DNA of 64,000 nucleotides from Granulicella rosea (GCF_900188085.1 NZ_FZOU01000009.1:62001-126000), one strand, 5' to 3'; shown: positions 19,200 through 28,098, counted from the stretch's first letter. Notes: a model not told the origin generated them from the sequence alone. Program-made: numbers and translations.

Positions 19200-20477
19200 T
19201 TATTTCCTTGAGCGCTTCGCGGGAACGAGCTTCGCCGGTCCATGCCTGGCGATTCCATGCCCGGACCGGTAGTAACCGGAGTGGCGCTGCAGCACCACCG
19301 CCACGGCGCCGCGCAGACGCGCCAGCTCGCCGTCGCCGATCGAGAGCAGCTCCGGCTCGAAGTCGACGGGAATGCCGCCGCGACTCTCCGACGTGATGAG
19401 GCTCTGCGACATAGGCCAGAAGTTGCTGATGTCGCCAGCGAAGAGAATGACGTCGGGCGCAAGCGTCGCCTTCAGCATCCGGACGCCGCGCCCAATGGCG
19501 ATGGCCTGCCGGTCGATCGCCTTCTTTGCCGGCGCGTCGCCGTCCATGGCGAGCGCCACCAGCTCGCCGATCGAGAGCTTTGCGGCTGCGGGCGCCAGTT
19601 CGGCGTAGTAGCGCAGGGCCGCGCGCGAAGAGGCGAACTGCTCCCAGCATCCGCGCTGGCCGCAGCCGCAGAGTGGGCCGGCGGGATCAACGACCACATG
19701 ACCGAACTCGCCCGCAAGACCGCCACGACCGGAGATCAGCCGCCCCTCGGCGAGCACCGCGGCGCCGACGCCCTCGGAGATCGTCAGCAGCACGGCGTTG
19801 CGGATCTTGTTCAGATGGCCGAACCATAACTCCGAGAGCATGCAGGCGTTGGCCGCGTTCTCGAGCTCGACTCGCAGGCCGAGCTTCGCACTCAGATCGC
19901 CGGCGATATCGTAGCTCTCCCACTGGAGATTCGGCGCCAGCAGCAGACGGTTGCTCCCAGGGTCGACGCGGCCGGGCAGGCTCAGGCCGACCCCTTGAAA
20001 GGTCTTGCCGGGGAACTGTCCGCGCAGATCCTTCATCGCACGCGCGATGGCCGCGACGCTCTGCTGCGCGTTCGACGCCAGCGGAACGACGACGCGCGAG
20101 AGGAAGCGTCCGTTCAGATCCACGACCGCGAGCACGGCCTGCGCGGGGCGCACATCCGCGGCCAGGATCGCCATCTCATCGTTGAGCGAAAGCATCGTGG
20201 GACGGCGGCCGCGCGCGGTCTTGACGATCGCGCCCTCGCGGATCCAGCGCTCCTCGAGAAGCTGCTCGACGATGGACGAGACGGTGCTGGGTTGAAGGCC
20301 CGAGGCGCGCGCCAGATCGACCCGCGAGATAGGCTGCAGCGCGCGGATGCGTTCGAGCGCGAGGTCGCGATTGACGTCGCGCGTCTGCTCGTTCGAGGCC
20401 GCCTCCAGATAGGCCAGCTCGCGAAGCGAAGGCGCGGGGCGTACGGTCGTCGTCACGGTCTTCTTCGCGGGTTTCAT
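19200..20477 (-). CDS. ROK-family transcriptional repressor (XylR/NagC-like), first copy
   Basis: 425 residues. N-terminal winged HTH (about 35-80: PISRVDLARASGLQPSTVSS) and a ROK sugar-binding domain with LAGEFGH (His260) and the zinc motif CGCGQRGCWE (Cys270, 272, 277). At residue 208 it reads ENAANA where ROK proteins usually have ENDANA, so the catalytic-type Asp is lost; the paralogue at 22931 keeps it. ATG begins 2 bases after the upstream SDR stop, so the two are co-transcribed. Likely xylose- or xylo-oligosaccharide-responsive. Confidence 0.9.
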   Translation of the reverse strand: MKPAKKTVTTTVRPAPSLRELAYLEAASNEQTRDVNRDLALERIRALQPISRVDLARASGLQPSTVSSIVEQLLEERWIREGAIVKTARGRRPTMLSLNDEMAILAADVRPAQAVLAVVDLNGRFLSRVVVPLASNAQQSVAAIARAMKDLRGQFPGKTFQGVGLSLPGRVDPGSNRLLLAPNLQWESYDIAGDLSAKLGLRVELENAANACMLSELWFGHLNKIRNAVLLTISEGVGAAVLAEGRLISGRGGLAGEFGHVVVDPAGPLCGCGQRGCWEQFASSRAALRYYAELAPAAAKLSIGELVALAMDGDAPAKKAIDRQAIAIGRGVRMLKATLAPDVILFAGDISNFWPMSQSLITSESRGGIPVDFEPELLSIGDGELARLRGAVAVVLQRHSGYYRSGHGIARHGPAKLVPAKRSRK

Positions 20478-20479
20478 CG

Positions 20480-21247
20480 TTACTGGTTCACTCCGCTGGC
20501 GAGGAATCCGCCGTCGACGACGACGATCTGCCCCGTGGTGAAGCTGCTCCGCTCAGACGCTAGATAGAGCGCGGTGGAGATGAGTTCGTCCGCGTCGCCG
20601 AAGCGCCCCATCGGCGTGCGCAGCTTGAGCTCGCGGCCACGCTCCGAGGCCAGGATGCTGCTGTTGAGCGCGGTGGGGAAGATGCCTGGCGCGATGGCGT
20701 TCACGGCGACTCCATACGGCGCCCACTCGACCGCCAGCGAGCGCGTCAAAGCCCCGACCGCAGCCTTGCTCGCGCCATAGGCGGCAACCTCGTGAAAGGC
20801 GACAAAGGTGGAGAGCGAAGCGATGTTGATGATGCGTCCGCGGCCGCGCTCGATCATGGCGCCGCCGAAGACCTGGCAGGCGCGCAGCGTGCCCTTCAGG
20901 TTGATGTCGAAGATCTGCTCCCACAGCTCTTCGGGGCAGTCGAGCGTCGGAATGCGCTTGGTCATGCCCGCGCAGTTGATCAGCACGTCGACCACGCCGA
21001 ACTCTTCGACGACCTTATCATGCAGGGCCGCGATGGAGTCGCGGCTCGACACATCGACCGACGCCGCGAGCGTGCGACGACCCAGCCTGGCGATCTCTCC
21101 CGCCATCCGCGCCGTTGCGCTCTCCGAACGCGAGGACGCGACGACATCCGCGCCAGCCTGCGCCATCCCCAGAGCCAACGCCCTGCCAATACCCGAGGTT
21201 CCTCCGATGACGACGACGACTTTTTTGTCCATTTCGAAGGAGATCAT
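20480..21247 (-). CDS. SDR-family dehydrogenase, candidate fructuronate reductase or KduD-like
   Basis: 255 residues. Rossmann fold with GGTSGIGR at the NAD(P) site, NCAGMTKR, catalytic Tyr/Lys in AAYGASKAA, and the C-terminal GQIVVVDGGF. Start ATG at 21247; a Met 5 codons later is possible. Because ManD and GH67 lie in the same locus, a fructuronate reductase role (the Bacillus UxuB is an SDR) is attractive; KduD-like 2-keto-3-deoxygluconate dehydrogenase is the alternative. Only the SDR assignment is secure. In operon with the first ROK gene. Confidence 0.8.
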   Translation of the reverse strand: MISFEMDKKVVVVIGGTSGIGRALALGMAQAGADVVASSRSESATARMAGEIARLGRRTLAASVDVSSRDSIAALHDKVVEEFGVVDVLINCAGMTKRIPTLDCPEELWEQIFDINLKGTLRACQVFGGAMIERGRGRIINIASLSTFVAFHEVAAYGASKAAVGALTRSLAVEWAPYGVAVNAIAPGIFPTALNSSILASERGRELKLRTPMGRFGDADELISTALYLASERSSFTTGQIVVVDGGFLASGVNQ

Positions 21248-21310
21248 ATCGCATACCCTTATCTTCGTTTTGGGCCCGATTGAGGGCATGGCTGTTTTAT
21301 TGCACAGATG

Positions 21311-21323
21311 GAAATAAAGCGAC
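21311..21323. promoter_or_regulatory. Shared 13-mer GAAATAAAGCGAC (site 2)
   Basis: Identical to 8203-8215, about 65 bases upstream of the SDR start on the minus strand. Confidence 0.35.
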
Positions 21324-21334
21324 GTGCGCGAGCC

Positions 21335-22600
21335 TTACCGGTTGAAGAGCTTGAGCGGAACCTCTTCGCCCATGCGCTTGTATCCGGCGGGCGAGGGATG
21401 CAGGTGATCGCCGGAGTCGAAGGCGGGAAGAAGATGATCCGGACGTGCGGGATCGCGCAGAGCCTGGTCGAAGTCGACCACCGCGTCGAAGACGCCGGAG
21501 GTGCGGATCCAGAGGTTCAACGCCTGCCGGTCGGCCTCGGAGCGCGGGCTGGGATGGTAGTAGTCCGAACCCGTGTAAGGTGTCACGGTCGCGCCGTAGA
21601 CCTTGATGCCGTGGCTGTGCGCGCGCGCCGCCATCTGGGCGTACGCGCCTTCGAGCTGCTCGACCAGCGACTGGTGCACGGCTGCCGGATGCTCCTGCGT
21701 ACGGTCGAGGCCGCCGAGGTCGTTGACGCCTTCGAGCACCAGCAGATAGCTGGCTCCGGGCAGCGAGAGCACGTCGCGGTCGAAGCGTGCAAGCGCGTTG
21801 GTCGCAATGCCGTCGGCCAACACGCGGTTGCCGCCGATGCCCTCGTTCAGCACGCCGGTGGAGGCCGTCGCGGCATTGCCTGCAAGGCGCCTCGCCAGCA
21901 CGTCCGGCCAGCGATCGTTCGCGTCCGTCGTGGCGCCGTGCCCATCGGTGATGGAGTCGCCCAGCGTGACGACGGAGGCCGCGCCCGGCGCAGCGTTCAC
22001 GTCGACGCCCGCAAGAAAGTACCAGCGGGCAAAGGTCTGCGGGGAGGGCAACGTAGCCTGCGCGACATGGTCTCCCGGCAGCAGAAACGAGGTCGCGCGA
22101 GCGCCGGCGTGGAGCGTCGGGGTCTCCGGCGCATTCAGGATCGTCATCGTGACGACGAGGTCCGAGAGCGGGTCGACGTGGAAGGCGATGGGGTCCGAGA
22201 GATAGTCCGCGCCCATGGGGATGTAGACGCGGGCCTGTCCGTGGAAGGACAGCGCGCGGTCGGTCGCGGGATCGATCGTTCCCGCTGCGCCGTCCTTGCC
22301 GCGCAGGGCGATATGCACGGAGCCCAGTTCAAGCCCGCGATTGCCGAAGGTATTCGCCAGCCGCAGCCGCAGGCGTTCGCCGCCCGCCGAGAGATGCACA
22401 ACCTGCCGCAAGGTCGCGCCGTTGAGCGTGCCGGCAGGAAGCGTCTCCGTGCCATAGGGCTGCATCTGAGAGGAAGCCCACGTGCCGATCCAATGGTCTG
22501 TCGGCGCGGAGGTCTGCGCCAGCGCAGAGGCGCGGGTCAGCAAGACGGAGAACAGTCCGAGAAACAGCATCTGGCGGGCACGAACGGAAGCGGCCTTCAT
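21335..22600 (-). CDS. SGNH/GDSL-family esterase, secreted
   Basis: 421 residues with a signal peptide (LFLGLFSVLLTRASALAQ). An N-terminal beta-sandwich (about 35-185) precedes the SGNH hydrolase domain: block I VVTLGDSITDG with the nucleophile Ser, GIGGNRV (Gly), EGVNDLGG (Asn) and DHLHPSPAGYKRMG (Asp/His). Such proteins deacylate plant polysaccharides or act as lipases; in this locus an acetyl-xylan esterase role is plausible but not shown. Confidence 0.85.
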   Translation of the reverse strand: MKAASVRARQMLFLGLFSVLLTRASALAQTSAPTDHWIGTWASSQMQPYGTETLPAGTLNGATLRQVVHLSAGGERLRLRLANTFGNRGLELGSVHIALRGKDGAAGTIDPATDRALSFHGQARVYIPMGADYLSDPIAFHVDPLSDLVVTMTILNAPETPTLHAGARATSFLLPGDHVAQATLPSPQTFARWYFLAGVDVNAAPGAASVVTLGDSITDGHGATTDANDRWPDVLARRLAGNAATASTGVLNEGIGGNRVLADGIATNALARFDRDVLSLPGASYLLVLEGVNDLGGLDRTQEHPAAVHQSLVEQLEGAYAQMAARAHSHGIKVYGATVTPYTGSDYYHPSPRSEADRQALNLWIRTSGVFDAVVDFDQALRDPARPDHLLPAFDSGDHLHPSPAGYKRMGEEVPLKLFNR

Positions 22601-22930
22601 CGTGGTTCATCTCTCCGATTTGATTCGTTCGTCGAAAATAATCCGCCTGTCCGAAGGCGTTGAACGATAGGGCAACGATACGCAAGGATTTGAGGGGACG
22701 TCAAATGGATTCGGAATAAAGCATCCCCGAACTCCACGGCGTACGTTCATCTTGCTGATTGCGCGATGCCTCTTATAATTTTCTTGCCTGAAAGAAGTGC
22801 GTCTCACAGAGCGCGTGGTGTGGTTTCACACAAGAACGAGCAACGGCAAAGGCGAAACGCAGGTTCTTCGCTTCGCTCAGAATGACAGTCGTTTCACGTT
22901 GCGGGAACTGGGGCTGCGGCAGAGGACAGG
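22601..22930. other. Intergenic region with dispersed repeat copy E
   Basis: Promoter side of the esterase gene and 3' side of the second ROK gene. It holds repeat copy E (22832-22894: CAGGTTCTTCGCTTCGCTCA then GAATGACAG, preceded by GAGCAACGGCAAAGGCGAAA). I see no gene in it. Confidence 0.7.
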
Positions 22931-24193
22931 CTAGTCGCGCGGCTTTCTTCCATGCGCGGACCGGTAATACCCCGAGTGCCGCTGCAGCACCACGGCGGCG
23001 GCGCCCCGCAGCAGCGCCAACTCGCCATCGCCGATCGAGAGGAGCCGGGGGCCGTCGCCTGCCAGCAGACCGGCCCGGCACTCGCGCTCGATGATCGCGT
23101 GCGAGAACTCCCAGAAGGTCGTGATATCGCCCGCGAACAGGATGACCTCGGGCGAGAGCGCCGCCGTAATCATACGCAGCCCCTTGCCGATCTGCTCGCT
23201 CTGCCGCTCGAGCGCCGCGAGCGCCGACTTATCCTTGTTCACGGCCAGGCCGATGAGCTCCTGCATGGTCAGCTTGCCGGCCCGTGGCTCCAGCTCCGCG
23301 TAGTAGCGCAGCGCCGCGCGGGAGGAGGCAAACATCTCCCAGCAGCCGTTCTTGCCGCACTCGCAGCGCGGGCCGGAGGTATCGACGCAGATGTGTCCGA
23401 ACTCCCCCGCCAGGCCGTCGCGTCCACCGACCAGGCGGCCCTCCGCCAGCACCGCCGCGCCGACGCCCTCGGAGATGGCGATCAGCACCACGTTGCGCAG
23501 GCCGTCCACGTGGCCGAACCAAAGCTCCGAGAGCAGGCAGGCGTTGGCGTCGTTTTCAAGCTCGACGCCCAGGCCCAGCGCCTCGGCCAGCTTGCCGCCG
23601 ATGTCGTAGTCCTTCCACTTCAGGTTTGGCACCAGCACGAGCCGGTTGGTCTTCGGGTCGACGCGGCCGGGCACGCTCAGGCCAACGCCCTCGAAGACCT
23701 TGCCGGGATGCTCGGCGCGCAGCCGGTTCATGCCCTCGGCGAGGATCTTCACGCTGGAGGCGGGGTCGGTCGGCAGCGGCGTCACCAGGCGGGAGAGAAA
23801 ATGCCCATTCAGATCCACTACCGCCAGCACGGCCTGCGTTGGACGCACGTCCGCGACGAGGATCAGCAGGTCGTCGTTCAGCGAGATCTGCGTGGGCCGC
23901 CGACCGCGCGCCGTCTTGACCGTTGCACCCTCCTTGACCCAGCGCTCCTCCTTCAACTGCTCGACGATGGAGGAGACGGTGCTGGGCTGCAGGCCCGACT
24001 TACGCGCCAGGTCGACGCGCGAGATGGGCTGCGCCGAGCGGATGTATTCGAGCACCAGATCGCGGTTGATGTCGCGCGTCAGCTCGCTCGACGCCACCTC
24101 CACATACGCCAGTTCGCGCACCGCGCGCTGCGGAGAGGGCGCGGCCTGCGCCTTCGCGGCGGAGGCGTTCGGTCTGGTGGAGTTGCGCGGCAT
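22931..24193 (-). CDS. ROK-family transcriptional repressor, second copy
   Basis: 420 residues, clearly paralogous to the protein at 19200-20477 (same HTH SGLQPSTVSSIVEQL, same GEFGH and CECGKNGCWE zinc motif, same RHSGYYRS end). It keeps Asp215 in ENDANA, unlike the first copy. ATG at 24193. A near-match to the TonB-promoter palindrome lies 66 bases upstream, suggesting autoregulation. Likely controls part of the polysaccharide locus. Confidence 0.9.
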   Translation of the reverse strand: MPRNSTRPNASAAKAQAAPSPQRAVRELAYVEVASSELTRDINRDLVLEYIRSAQPISRVDLARKSGLQPSTVSSIVEQLKEERWVKEGATVKTARGRRPTQISLNDDLLILVADVRPTQAVLAVVDLNGHFLSRLVTPLPTDPASSVKILAEGMNRLRAEHPGKVFEGVGLSVPGRVDPKTNRLVLVPNLKWKDYDIGGKLAEALGLGVELENDANACLLSELWFGHVDGLRNVVLIAISEGVGAAVLAEGRLVGGRDGLAGEFGHICVDTSGPRCECGKNGCWEMFASSRAALRYYAELEPRAGKLTMQELIGLAVNKDKSALAALERQSEQIGKGLRMITAALSPEVILFAGDITTFWEFSHAIIERECRAGLLAGDGPRLLSIGDGELALLRGAAAVVLQRHSGYYRSAHGRKPRD

Positions 24194-24258
24194 CGAAGTC
24201 TATTTGAACCCATTTATCGCATGCCTGCCAGTGGCAGCATCGAAAACGGTCGCGCGGA

Positions 24259-24274
24259 TGGTACATACGACCCA
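24259..24274. promoter_or_regulatory. TGGTACATACGACCCA, match to the TonB-promoter palindrome
   Basis: 13 of 16 positions match TGGTACATATGTACCA. Located between the second ROK gene and the end of the response-regulator gene. Confidence 0.4.
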
Positions 24275-24289
24275 TGCCTGAGCGATGTC

Positions 24290-25009
24290 TCAGGCCTTCG
24301 GCTCTACGAGGCAGTACCCCTCGCCTCGCCGGGTCAGCAGACGGCTGGGCCTCGTGGGATCGTCTTCGATCTTCTCGCGCAGACGCCAGATGTAAACGTC
24401 GACGACCCGCCGGTCTTCGATCTCTCCGACGGGATACCAGAGGTTTTCGAGCAGCTCGTCGCGGCTAAGCACATGGCCGGGCCGATCCATGAAGTAAGCG
24501 AGCAGGCTGAACTCGCGTGGGCTTAGCTTCGAGCGCTGCTCCGCGCCCCGATGCTGAATCTCGACCTCCATGCCCTCGCGGTGGAGCTGTAGCGTTCCGC
24601 ATCGGACGGGGTCGTCCTCGTGAGACAGAGCGTCCTGCGAGCGCAACAGCGCCTTTATGCGCGCATGCAGCTCACGGGCTGAGACCGGGTTCAGGATGAA
24701 GTCGTCCGCGCCGGCCTCCAACGCCAGAACACAGTCGTCCAGCGTGGCGCCGGTGGCGAGGATCAGCTTGCGACTGGATCGTATGTTCTGTAACCGGTTT
24801 ATCTGCCAGAGAGAGTCCTGCAGGGCGGTGGTCCAGGGCTGCTGGTCGAAGCAGATGAGAGTTGGGCGAAGCTCGAAGGCCATCCGCGCAGCCTGCGGGA
24901 GATCCAAAGCGAGATGAGGCTCAAGCCCAGCCATGGCGCAGGCCTCGGCGAGGACAGGCGAGACCCTGGGGGACGCGGCGTTCAACAGGATGAGGATCTT
25001 GCGCGGCAT
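24290..25009 (-). CDS. OmpR-like regulator with degenerate receiver domain
   Basis: 239 residues from the ATG at 25009. The N-terminal half has receiver length and keeps one Asp at the acceptor position (Asp55, LICFDQQP), but the acidic pair is replaced (KILILLNAASP) and the usual KP is NP (FILNPVSAREL). The C-terminal winged helix (about 145-235: LSPREFSLLAYFMDRPGHVL, RRVVDVYIWRLREKIE) is intact. It starts about 20 bases after the histidine kinase stop, so it is the third gene of that operon. It probably binds DNA without normal aspartyl phosphorylation. Confidence 0.85.
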   Translation of the reverse strand: MPRKILILLNAASPRVSPVLAEACAMAGLEPHLALDLPQAARMAFELRPTLICFDQQPWTTALQDSLWQINRLQNIRSSRKLILATGATLDDCVLALEAGADDFILNPVSARELHARIKALLRSQDALSHEDDPVRCGTLQLHREGMEVEIQHRGAEQRSKLSPREFSLLAYFMDRPGHVLSRDELLENLWYPVGEIEDRRVVDVYIWRLREKIEDDPTRPSRLLTRRGEGYCLVEPKA

Positions 25010-25029
25010 CGGCTTGCTGTCCTTTCCGG

Positions 25030-26472
25030 TCAGGCCACGGCTGGCGCTGGAATCTCGATGTAACACAGAGAACCTTCGCCCTCGCGCGCGTCGAAGTAGA
25101 TTTTGCCGTGGTTGGCTTCGATGGCGAGCATCGCGATGGCGAGGCCGAGACCTGCGCCGTCGGCGCCGGAGGCCCGCACCGCGCGTACGCGGAAGAATCG
25201 TTCGAAGACGCGCTGGCGGTCGGACTCCGCGATGCCGGGGCCTTCGTCGAGGATCGACAGGCGCAGCATGTTCTCCTCCCGCGACTCGTACGCCACCGTG
25301 ATGACGCCGCCTTCGGGCGAGAACTTGACCGCGTTGTGCAGGACGTTGAGCACGCAGGTGCGCACCAGCGTGCGGTCCGCGGAGACCGGCGTTTGTGCGG
25401 CCTCCGCGCCTATCTGCCGGATCGTGACCCGCCGCTCGTCGATCAGCACATCGAGCAGCGCGACGATCTCGTCCACCAGCTCGCGGAGGTCGAAGCGTGT
25501 GGGCTGCACGACGATCTGGCCAGCCTCCGCCTTCGAGAGCAGCAGCAGACCTTCGACCGTCTGGTTCAGCCGCGAGGTCTCCTCAAGCATGCTGCTGACG
25601 GCCTCGCGATAGGCGGCCGGGCTCTGCTCGCCTTCGAGCACGCCTTCGCCCACGGCGCGAATCGAGGTGAGGGGCGTCTTCAGCTCGTGCGCCGCGTCGG
25701 CGGTGAAGCGGTGAAGCTGCGCGAAGGATCGCTCCAGCCGCGAGAGCAGCGAGTTCAATACGGTCGCCATGCGGCCAAGCTCGTCGTGCTCGTCTTCGAT
25801 CTCGAGACGGCCGTGCAGGTTGGTCGCCGTGATCTGCTCCGCGCGCGAAGTCATGGAGTCGAGCGGCGCGAGCGCCCGCTGCGCGAACCGATAACCCACC
25901 AGCCCGGCGGCCGCCAGCGCGATCGGCAGCGCCAGCAGGAGCGCGAAGAGGAAATGCAGCATGCGGTCGGCCAGCGGAGCAAGACTGTAGCCGATGCGGA
26001 TGAGCAGCATGCGCCCCTGCACGGGATGGCGATGGCTGATCATGAGCACGAAGGTTCCGTTCTGCAGGCGCGTCATGTGCTCGTTGAAGTTGAAGGCGCC
26101 ATCGCCTTCGTCCCGCTTAGGGTCTTCGTCGCCGAGCGGCTTGCCCTGCAGCGTGGCGCTGCGATAAATCACCGTGCCGTCGTCGGCGCGCACCTCCATC
26201 AGGCGGTCGATGAGCAGGTGCGACTGGGGGTGCGAAAGATAGTCCTGCTGCAACTGCAGCGTACCGTCTTCCGCGAAGTGCAGCAGGCCTTCGACGGTCT
26301 CCATATCCTGCATCTCGTCGTGGTAGATCTGAGAGGTCAGCAGGCCGTATTGAAAGATGAAGACGACGACGAGATAGACCGCGAGCACCAGCGCAAGCAC
26401 GCCAAGATGCCACAGCGTGATGCGTGCGCGAATGCTTCTGGGCCGCAGGCTTTGGGGCGTGAAGCTCATCAT
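25030..26472 (-). CDS. Sensor histidine kinase (EnvZ/QseC type)
   Basis: 480 residues. Two membrane segments (about 18-40 and 172-194) flank a periplasmic sensor of about 130 residues, then HAMP (about 195-250), HisKA with His262 in DAAHELKTPLTS, and an ATPase domain with Asn380 (LHNAVKFSPEGG), DEGPGIAE, and GAGLGLAIA. The ATG at 26472 overlaps the stop of the upstream response regulator (ATGA). A longer open frame to 27759 runs antisense over other genes and is rejected. Signal unknown. Confidence 0.93.
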   Translation of the reverse strand: MMSFTPQSLRPRSIRARITLWHLGVLALVLAVYLVVVFIFQYGLLTSQIYHDEMQDMETVEGLLHFAEDGTLQLQQDYLSHPQSHLLIDRLMEVRADDGTVIYRSATLQGKPLGDEDPKRDEGDGAFNFNEHMTRLQNGTFVLMISHRHPVQGRMLLIRIGYSLAPLADRMLHFLFALLLALPIALAAAGLVGYRFAQRALAPLDSMTSRAEQITATNLHGRLEIEDEHDELGRMATVLNSLLSRLERSFAQLHRFTADAAHELKTPLTSIRAVGEGVLEGEQSPAAYREAVSSMLEETSRLNQTVEGLLLLSKAEAGQIVVQPTRFDLRELVDEIVALLDVLIDERRVTIRQIGAEAAQTPVSADRTLVRTCVLNVLHNAVKFSPEGGVITVAYESREENMLRLSILDEGPGIAESDRQRVFERFFRVRAVRASGADGAGLGLAIAMLAIEANHGKIYFDAREGEGSLCYIEIPAPAVA

Positions 26473-27185
26473 AGCCGCGGCTCCTCCGCACTGCCGAGGA
26501 TGAAGCCGACGCCACGCACGGTGCGCAACAGCTTCACCGGGAAGGGATCGTCGAGCTTGCGGCGCAGCCGCGTCATCTGCACATCGATGACGTTGTCGAT
26601 GGGGGTGAAGCGCGCGGTCTCGTGCCAAACGTCGCGTGCAAGCATCTCGCGCGAGACCGTCTTGCCGCGGCTCTGCAACAGGTAGACGAGCAGGTCGAAC
26701 TCGCGCAGCGTCAGCTCGAGCTTCGTGCCGGAGCGCCACGCTGTGCGCGTATCGAGGTTGATCTCCAGGTCGTCGAGATGGACCACGGCGGCGGGCTGCG
26801 ACTTCACGCCGCGGCGCGAAATGGCGCGGACGCGGGCGCAGAGCTCCTGCACCGAGAAGGGCTTGAGCAGGAAGTCGTCCGCGCCTGCGTCGAGCGCGGC
26901 GACTCGGTCCTCGACCGAGGTGTTCGAGGTCAGGATCAGGATCGGAAGCTGAAGGTTGAGCGCGCGGATCTGCTGCAGCAGCTCCATGCCGCTGCGCCGG
27001 GGCAAGCCGAGGTCGAGCACCATGAGCGCGGGACGATGACTGTGCAGCATGAAGAAACCGTCTTCCCCCGTGGCGGCGGTGATGACGTCGTATCCGGCCG
27101 CGCGCAGACCGGCGGAGATCCCGTCGGAGATCTTGGGTTCGTCCTCGACGACGAGGACGCGCTCGGGAGTGACGGCGGTGGTCAA
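26469..27185 (-). CDS. OmpR/PhoB-type response regulator
   Basis: 238 residues, TTG start (27185), with AGGG 7 bases upstream; no ATG is available. Complete receiver: Glu14/Asp15, acceptor Asp58 (LMVLDLGLPR), Lys in DDFLLKPF; winged helix from about 135 (LTLREFDLLVYLLQSRGKTV, VIDVQMTRLRRKLD). First gene of the operon with the kinase and the degenerate regulator. Confidence 0.92.
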   Translation of the reverse strand: MTTAVTPERVLVVEDEPKISDGISAGLRAAGYDVITAATGEDGFFMLHSHRPALMVLDLGLPRRSGMELLQQIRALNLQLPILILTSNTSVEDRVAALDAGADDFLLKPFSVQELCARVRAISRRGVKSQPAAVVHLDDLEINLDTRTAWRSGTKLELTLREFDLLVYLLQSRGKTVSREMLARDVWHETARFTPIDNVIDVQMTRLRRKLDDPFPVKLLRTVRGVGFILGSAEEPRL

Positions 27186-27233
27186 GAGATAGCCCTATCT
27201 CATCATTGTGCAGCGCGGCGCTCGATGCAATAC

Positions 27234-27283
27234 CTGACAGCCGCCGGACGGCGAACGTAAGGGAGTTGTCAGATGAGCGTAAG
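27234..27283. promoter_or_regulatory. Candidate regulator sites in divergent promoter
   Basis: Between the two-component operon and the secreted-protein gene. An inverted pair CTGACA (27234-27239) / TGTCAG (27267-27272), and two direct CGTAAG words about 22 bases apart, the spacing expected of a tandem OmpR-type site. Confidence 0.3.
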
Positions 27284-27331
27284 CGCCTCCGGTGGTGAAA
27301 TCGCAGGTATCGAAGCGCCGGAGGTTTTGCC

Positions 27332-28081
27332 ATGTTGATCGCACCGTTGATGACTGCCGCAGCTCTCGCCCTGAACCTCGCGTCCGCTCCCGCCGACGCC
27401 GCCCTGGCCCCGCAGACCACCCTGCCCATCGTCTTCACCCGCAGTGTGGATGCAGGCCGCGCGCACATCGGCGACGCCATCGCGGCGAAGACGACACAGG
27501 CAGTCCGGCTGGCCAACGGCCATGTGCTGCCCGCAGGCTCGCAGGTCCTTGGACACGTCACCGCCGGCGCCGCCTTCAGATACGACAGCACGCCGTACGC
27601 GAAGCAGCCCCAGGCCGAGCTTGCGTTTACCTTCGACGCCGTGGTCGACCATGGACAGCAGATCCCGTTGAAGGTCGTGGTGCGCGCGATGGCCGATCCG
27701 CTGACGGCTTCGGCGGCGTCCGAATCCTTCTCCTCCGACGACACCCTGGCGACGACCACACAGGTCGGCGGCGACCAGGTGCAGGGCTCGCAGGAGGAGG
27801 TGCTCTCACGCGATGGCGACGTGGTGGCCTATCGGCGCGGCAGCGGCGTATACGCCCACCTGATCGCAGCACAGGGCAACGCTCCACGCGGCTGCGACGC
27901 CTCGAACACCGAGCAGTCGGTGAGCCTCTTCTCCGCCTCGGCCTGCGGCCTGTATGGCTTCACGGATGTCTCGATGACCGACGCCGGCGATGGCGGCGCG
28001 GTGGTGCTCGCATCGCGGCGCCGGTCGCCAAAGATCTGGGCGCATAGCCATGCGCTGCTCGAGGTCGTCGCGGCACAGTAA
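27332..28081 (+). CDS. Secreted protein of unknown function
   Basis: 249 residues with a signal peptide (TAAALALNLASAPADA) and GGAGG before the ATG. I do not recognise a named family. The first half is beta-rich with GHVLPAGSQVLGHVTA, reminiscent of stretches in VirB10/TrbI-like proteins; the middle is Ser/Asp/Gln-rich low complexity (SESFSSDDTLATTTQVGGDQ); two cysteines (GCDAS, SACGLYG) could pair. Divergent from the OmpR/kinase operon, so possibly its target. Confidence 0.7.
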   Translation: MLIAPLMTAAALALNLASAPADAALAPQTTLPIVFTRSVDAGRAHIGDAIAAKTTQAVRLANGHVLPAGSQVLGHVTAGAAFRYDSTPYAKQPQAELAFTFDAVVDHGQQIPLKVVVRAMADPLTASAASESFSSDDTLATTTQVGGDQVQGSQEEVLSRDGDVVAYRRGSGVYAHLIAAQGNAPRGCDASNTEQSVSLFSASACGLYGFTDVSMTDAGDGGAVVLASRRRSPKIWAHSHALLEVVAAQ

Positions 28082-28098
28082 AACCCTCCCCAGCGCGA

